This document shows positions 57,352 through 64,000 of a stretch of DNA of 64,000 bases, in pieces. This DNA is from Sipunculus nudus (lineage: Eukaryota > Annelida > Sipuncula > Golfingiida > Sipunculidae), in contig CM049316.1 of assembly GCA_026874595.1 (NCBI GenBank), forward strand, positions 46,936,695 through 47,000,694, written 5' to 3'. Position 1 is the stretch's first letter; each line of letters opens with the position of its first letter. The position numbers were made by a program, and so were the translations under genes. A model generated the notes under the pieces. It had not been told where the DNA came from and searched no databases. It worked only from the letters and a program-made list of their open reading frames with translations.

Positions 57352-60215
57352 ACTCGTGAAACCATGCCTGAGGCCTGCTCCTTTATTGACCAGGTTCCCT
57401 TTCAAATCTGATCCTGTGTCATTTGTTTAACATTACTGGGTTTGGGTAAAAATGCCACCTGTCAAATGGCAAGTGGACTGGCAAACAAATGACTCACCCA
57501 CGCCACAAGCACATAACATCTGATTTGATGACTCCAGGAAGTTTTTGGGATTTTATTACTGATAGAATATAATCTAGTTCCTGCAGTGTCTGGAGACCTG
57601 TATTTTACGAAAACTTGCTCAGCTGTAGTGGTGCACTTACCAAACAAAGATGCCTGTACTGCCATATATATAATCAAAAAGAATCTCATGATGGATTATA
57701 ACTTTCTCCTAATTAATTGTCTTGCAATTAATTACAAAGGACAAGTTTAATCATGATCTTTAACTTCATTATATTCATAATTAGTTTTAAATCATTTTTG
57801 ATTTTCTCTTAAACTAAGACAGAGGTCTGAATATAACACACAAATCTACAGACATCTATATTTATCTACAGACAGTGATGTCATCCTGTCCAATGATTAA
57901 AAGACTATGTCACACCCTCCCCAACTATTCATTTACTCTTGAACCACAAACAGGAAGGTGGGCTTATTTATTACTAGATCACAAGGCAATCATGCCATGC
58001 AGCTATTCAATTTAATCCCTGACCTTTGGCCCCTGGCCTGGTTAAAACATACCAGACAGAAAATATCTCCCATTTGGATAATTCTGGGAATTTCAGGTAT
58101 TTATCTGATTAATCTAGCGTTAGCACATACACAGTGAATGTCTGTTAAAGCAGTAGTTTAACTAATCACAAGTATACATGGGCTTGCTTTCAAGTAATGA
58201 GCTACAACTAGAGTCTTGCCAAGTACTGCAAAACCAGGAAGTCAGTTATCCACAAAAAATGGCTCACCATGGCTGGTTATTTACTTGCTTGATTTTTTCA
58301 ACAATCAAAGGTGATATATAAACATAATAATGTTCTCTCGACTGAGGTCAATGGGCCGGTACATTCAAAGAAGTAGGGATGGGATCACTGAACAAACATA
58401 ATCAGTTACAGTCCAGTATTCCATGGTCTGTAATATATACCTCAGTCACACATACAATAATTCTTCCAGCAGACAGGGCAGCGCTGGTTGTACTTAGACA
58501 GGCGTGCACTCAGGGTGTACATGCTGTAAATTATACTTATACAGATGGTTCATTCTGCTCTGGCAGAATATACCAGAAATACAAGATCACTGAATGAGTT
58601 CCTCCACGTTCGCCAATCTTATTCTCAAGGAGATTTAAATAGCAATCTCAATCTTTTCTCATCAAAATCTCAAATTTTTATATAGTCTAAGGAGTCTGTG
58701 CAAAATTTTCTATCTGTACATTACATGTACTTCCAGAACTTGCTTCAGGGCTCATTGAATTGGGCATGTATGTTTATCTTACCTAATTACTCTTAATATA
58801 TGAATAAAAATCCTAGTGCATTTGATTCATGAACTTAAACATCTTCATATTTAGTACTGTTGGAATTCTACCAGCTTAAAGCTGATTTTCCAACAGTTTC
58901 CAGGAAGATTTTGCAAATTTCATAATATTCCAGGAAGTAATAAAATCCAAGACGTTCCAGGAATTCAAGAAGGCATGGGAACCCTGGACCATACATCTGT
59001 GAATGAGGCATGGCCTTCCCAAATATAGCTGGTCAAAATAGAAGGACAGATATCTGGTCTAAAAGGGAAACAGATTCTAATCAAAATCTCTTAAAATAGT
59101 AGTTAAAAACATAAATCACTAGTTCAGACTGGTTCATGAACTTGTGCCTAGTACATGCTCTCCTGTACTGCCCTGGTGGGTATGTAATGAGAAGCATATT
59201 GGATGCACTGGCAGACATGCCAAGTCTCACACATACAGCACAAGTCTCAAGCAATTACCACTTGTCTCACACTCTCTCACCATGGCACTTCAATCTCACA
59301 CAGCCATATCCAAACTTTTCATCAAAATTTGAGGCTATGTTGAAGGGCTAACATTCACCTGTGGCTGCTAGCCTAATATTCATGCTTCATATTCTGAACT
59401 GAAGACTTTCATTTGCACATACTGTTTGTTTTGAATATTTTTTTTTAAACATCTAATTAAGTTGTGCATGAGGAGAATTTTTCAGCTTGAATCCAACCTA
59501 GTGTGTTCTTTCACATTATTGTACATTTTTTAATATTTCAATTTTAAAAAATATATATTCATATAAGATTTAAAGAATTTGGAATCTCACACTTTCAGGT
59601 ACTGCCCCATCTTGGGTTCCTACATCTGACTAAATGTAATGTAAAAGGCATGTCACACATCATAGGATATTGCAAATTTAGCTGTCTGTCTCACATAATC
59701 AACCATCTGGAAGGTAATGTTGCTTTTTTTGTATTATTCTAACTCAAATGCAAAGCATGACAACACAACCAGCATATTTTAAGCAGCTAACTTTATTAAG
59801 ATGTGTTCAGGATGAAACTTCTGTTGTAACTGAAGAAATTGGTAAATTATAATTCTGGCACCCATCACATTAAATTACCTAATTGGTGTACCTTCAGGTG
59901 TAATGCAAGCTGATACACAGCACAGTAGACATTCAACACAGCACAGGTGTACCAACAAAACAGGCATGGCTGGTCCAGCATACTGTTTATTTAGCCCAGG
60001 AATTCAGGCTGACCTGCTGACTTCACCTTTGTAGTTATATCTCTGTGGCTGCCAGGTTCTTGATACAATCCTTTATATAAAACATTCTAAAATCCTATCT
60101 ATAAAACACGCATGTGACAGAGTTACAGAAGCACCTAAAAGGCCTCTGTTTGCAGAGAATTTACATTTTGCAGGGTCTTACATTCAAACCCAAATAAACC
60201 AAGACTGTTCATTCA

Positions 60216-61160
60216 GCAAGGCTAAACATTAAGGCCTAGGCACAGCAAGATTAATACATTCGGGCCTAGGCACTGCAAGGTCATAAATTAAGGCCCAGAC
60301 ACAGCAAGGTCATACATTAAGGCCCAGCCACTGCAAGGTCATACATTAAGGCCCAGGCACTGCAAGATCATACATTAAGGACAAGCACTGCAAGATCATA
60401 CATTAAGGCCAAGCACTGTAAGATCATACATTAAGGCCCAGGCACTGCAAGATCACACATTAAGGCCCAGGCACTGCAAGGTCATACATTAAGTCCCAGG
60501 CACTGCAAGGTCATACATTAAGGCCCAGGTACTGCAAGATCATACATTAAGGCCAAGCACTGTAAGATCATACATTAAGGCCCAGGTACTGCAAGATCAT
60601 ACATTAAGGCCAAGCACTGTAAGATCATACATTAAGGCCCAGGCACTGCAAGGTCATACATTAAGTCCCAGGCACTGCAAGGTCATACATTAAGGCCCAG
60701 GCACTGCAAGATCATACATTAAGTCCCAGGCACTGCAAGGTCATACATTAAGTCCCAGGCACTGCAAGGTCATACATTAAGGCCCAGGTACTGCAAGATT
60801 ATACATTAAGGCCCAGGCACTGCAAGGTCATACATTAAGTCCCAGGCACTGCAAGGTCATACATTAAGTCCCAGGCACTGCAAGGTCATACATTAAGGCC
60901 CAGGCACTGCAAGATCATACATTTAGGCCCAGGCACTGTAAGATCATACATTAAGGCCCAGGCACTGCAAGATCATACATTAAGGCCCAGGCACTGCAAG
61001 GTCATACATTAAGGCCCAGGTACTGCAAGATCATACATTAAGGCCAAGCACTGTAAGATCATACATTAAGGCCCAGGCACTGTAAGATCATACATTAAGG
61101 CCCAGGCACTGCAAGGTCATACATTAAGGCCCAGGTAATGCTAGGTCATACTTTAAGGCC
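60216..61160 (+). repeat. 29-bp minisatellite, about 32 copies
   Basis: Unit AAGGTCATACATTAAGGCCC followed by AGGCACTGC. Variants (AAGATC, AAGTCCC, GGTACTGC, and a shorter AAGGCCAAGCACTGT form) are interleaved, and some multi-unit blocks recur (for example around 60530-60650 and 61010-61080), giving a higher-order structure. Located in the LIM-gene upstream intron. Confidence 0.95.
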
Positions 61161-62145
61161 AAGATACAACCAAGCTCCATGTACAGCTAATTAGGATATG
61201 GATCAAATAAAAATACTGTCAATCCTTGTCTTGTAAGGACTCACCCCTCCATAAGGCCTCATGGAAATCCATAAAAATCTTCTTGAGATTATATATTGTT
61301 TCACTGATCACCAATAGATATCCTTTGGGTGGACAAAAAATGTTCCGGTGGTATCGGGCCTGCTCTGATAACCACTATCACCATAACCTTTGTCTGATTA
61401 GAACTTGTATGACAGCTAGCCAAATCAGTTCTGTGTATTAAATAATAAAATACATATATATATCTAAATCATGTACAACCTGCATAAGTATAAAGCAGCA
61501 GATACTGACTGACCAGGAAGAGAGATAACACAGTCATGTGTTTTTTAAGTTGGCCCCCCATGCAGAACCTTCCTTGTTATGATGCTCTTGTGTCTAATCA
61601 GGGTGTCACATCACAACACAAATCAGTGCTTTAAGACCTGTACATAACTCACCCATGCTTTCAGAAAACTAACCAGGTGGTTACAGGGATACTGTTGTAG
61701 CTGGTTCTGAAATTTAACAGGCCTGCTCAAGAAACATGGCTGCTGTAGTTATAATACTTATGAATTAACACCTAGGGGAAGGGGAGGGGTTGTTGGTGTA
61801 GATCCATTGTTTATCAACTGTATTCATTATAAGATTTTATCAGCCGGTGGTTATGCTTTTTCTTAATGAACGCCAGTATAGGGTGGTTCTACTGCTCAGC
61901 TGACCTCATAACCAAGCTACTAATGAATGATACAGAATAATGTAACATTCTGTATCAACATTTAAACACAACTTATATATGGACTGGTTTTGATAAATTA
62001 TTATTATTATATTGTTATTTTATACATAGTATACATGTACAACTTAATGTATGGCACTAATATAAATACTATAAAACTTATTCTGATCTTGCAGACACTT
62101 CTCCCCAGCTGATAAGTGACTGTCACAAACATAATATATAAGATC

Positions 62146-62595
62146 TGAATCTATGACAAGACCACAGAAGCCTGATATCCATGATCTGAAATGACTTAAA
62201 TGGCCTGGATTTTATTATCTGATATTGACTTCGAAAGCTGGAATTTATTATCTGACAGGATGTCAAAGGCTTGGAAACCATGACCTGACATGACATCAAG
62301 GTCTAAAATCTAGGACCTAACACAACCTCAAGTGCCTAGAATCTATGACCTGACATGACCTCCAAAACCTGGAATATTGCCTGACATGACCTCAAAGGCA
62401 TGGATTCTATGACCTGACAGTAACACAACATTAAAGGTCTGGAACCTAAGACTTGACATGACTTCAAGTGCCTGGAAATTTGCCCGACATGATCTGAAGT
62501 GCCAGAAATCTATGACCTAACATGACCTCAAAGGGCCTTGAATTTATTACCTGACATGACCTAGAAGGCCTAAAATCTATGGCCTGATATGATTT
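62146..62595 (+). repeat. Degenerate roughly 33-bp minisatellite, about 13 copies, carrying DR4 motifs
   Basis: The unit is approximately ATCTATGACCTGACATGACC then TCAAAGGCCTGGA. Copies differ strongly, so the array is old. Two copies contain exact TGACCT-4-TGACCT (62346-62361 and 62513-62528), the reverse of a DR4 nuclear-receptor element; others are one or two mismatches away. Confidence 0.88.
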
Positions 62596-64000
62596 GTGAG
62601 TACAATATTTTCTCTGTTCACAAAGTGTATTTTGTATGGTGACAGTATCTTCTACAGGAGAATTCCACTTCTGTACACTGTAGGACAACTTGTACACAAA
62701 AGAATACTACCAATGGGTATGGAAAATAAAATTCTTTACATAGATGTGACTTCTTTGCACTGAACCTCATGTTTACAGAAGCTTTCCACAAAGCAGCATC
62801 TGTCACAGTCATGTATCAGGTGTTCTCTCCCTGCAGTCCCTCATGGTCATGAACTGTCAAACTTAATGATTCAAACAAAGTTGTGAACCATTCACAATTT
62901 CACAAACAATGGTTTCATGACAACATCTATGAACACAACATCAGATTGAACTGGGGCCGTCATTGGTCACTGTGAAATAAAATCATGATTGGTTCAGATA
63001 GAGTAAGGCTTCATTACTGGTCAGGGACAGGAAGACAATAAAATAAGTCTGTGCCATCATCCTTTCTCACTCAATCATCTGTAGCAGTCTCTGTGTAAAA
63101 TCTGTCATGAGCTTGGTAAATATTCCCAGAAAAAACATCCTCCCTAAAATTGATGCACATGACAAAAGTTGATGTTGCCATGGTAACCAATACCATCCAG
63201 CTATATGGAGGAGGTAAAATATAGAGTGGTAGAAGGGGTTCATGATCAAGGGACACACAATAACCTTTTTAATTTAATCCTATTATATTCTATATATCAT
63301 TTTATATCTATCTGTGCTAGTAATCTTGTGCTACATAAAATATGTAAATGTCTTGTACAGACACACCATCCTGAGTTGATGAATATACAAAGGCAAGAAA
63401 CAAAATTCAACTGTAGTTTATATGTTTAGTAAATTACTAGTATGAGACCCTGTCATCTCTGTATTTCTTAGGTCTCACACAACTTGGGAGGATATTCCTG
63501 GTACAAACCTCATGAGGTGCTGTGTGTTTATATAACTTAACATCATAGACTTACCTGGCATCTTGTCACTGATGAATTAGTCTCTGAAGTGAGTTAATGA
63601 CTCCCTATCTACTAAAGGTACTCAAAGCCATAAAGATCACAGGTAACACCTTGGGTGTCACCGTGGTAACAGGCAATCCTTAACTTGGGATTCCCTGCAC
63701 AGTGAGCATGCATGCGTTGTGTATCCTGTACTTTACATACTTGCCACAATCGATGTGTATCATATAGACCCATGAACAGCACCTCTGTGACGTCAGCAGA
63801 ACAGAGCAAGTTTACATAGTCAATCCGCTCTCATGACAGTATTTGTAATAACACCCTCAGTACCTGGTCTTGTACAAATCATAAACTCAGCTTAGCAATT
63901 TCAAGTTAGGACATGTGAAGGTCACAGAACTGCTGTTGTCTCCAACGATACTGAAACCTGGTCCCACATCCTGCAGATCAATGGTTATCAAACCGGCACA

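Larger units (their letters stand above)
54474..64000 (-). other. LIM-gene upstream intron (partial)
   Basis: The sequence upstream of the LIM1 exon in transcript sense. Beyond the acceptor-derived minisatellite it holds a perfect DR1 (57339-57351), a 29-bp minisatellite (60216-61160) and a degenerate roughly 33-bp minisatellite with DR4 elements (62146-62595). Nothing like a pre-LIM exon was recognised on the minus strand, and no other gene on either strand; the stretches 55412-60215 and 62600-64000 look like ordinary AT-rich non-coding DNA. The pre-LIM part evolves quickly, so an unrecognised exon is possible. Confidence 0.65.

Noticed and set aside
62464-63258. Minus-strand open frames as pre-LIM exons
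   Set aside because: No Pro/Ser-rich pre-LIM character or conserved motif, and no convincing acceptor/donor pair with the phase needed to join the LIM1 exon.

Overview
The window is a piece of animal nuclear genome: AT-rich, gene-poor, with GT-AG spliceosomal introns. It carries parts of two developmental regulator genes that face each other tail to tail. The plus strand holds three exons (1109-2089, 23274-23417, 26816-30117) of a spalt-like (SALL) zinc-finger transcription factor. The minus strand holds six exons (54473 down to 43877) of an Ajuba/LIMD1/WTIP-family LIM protein, covering all three LIM domains and the C-terminus. Both genes lack their 5' coding exons, which must lie outside the window or be unrecognisable here: the N-terminal C2HC finger of SALL and the pre-LIM region of the LIM gene.

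The protein features (nine C2H2 fingers arranged 2-3-2-2, with spalt boxes) and the dispersed repeats suggest a lophotrochozoan, most likely a mollusc. The repeats include short elements opening with a CGCTCAGCTGA-type end and closing with GGACGGACG and TCAGCTGAGC, and TGACCTTTGACCT-bearing repeats. The species assignment is inference.

Layout: 1-1108 is SALL intron; 1109-2089 is the acidic and Gln-rich exon; 2090-23273 is a 21 kb intron with a 45-bp minisatellite and candidate regulatory motifs; 23274-23417 encodes zinc finger 1; 26816-30117 is the large exon with fingers 2-9 and the stop codon. From 30118 to about 32170 is the probable SALL 3' UTR. From there to 43876 is intergenic DNA with G/C homopolymers, a TIR-bounded repeat element with four internal 290-bp copies, and the probable LIM-gene 3' UTR. 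From 43877 to 64000 are the LIM-gene exons and introns, which contain five minisatellites or short tandem arrays and two related dispersed elements.

The most interesting observations are these. (1) A roughly 950-bp minisatellite abuts the LIM1 exon, and its unit is a copy of that exon's own 3' splice site plus the first exon bases, giving dozens of decoy acceptors. (2) SALL and Ajuba are immediate convergent neighbours; the human paralogues SALL2 and AJUBA both lie at 14q11.2. (3) SALL finger 1 sits alone in a symmetric 144-nt exon that could be skipped in frame. (4) CTCF-like motifs cluster around the convergent 3' ends. (5) Perfect AGGTCA direct repeats (DR1, DR3, DR4) recur, both singly and inside repeats. 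No viral, toxin, CRISPR, rRNA or convincing tRNA genes were seen.
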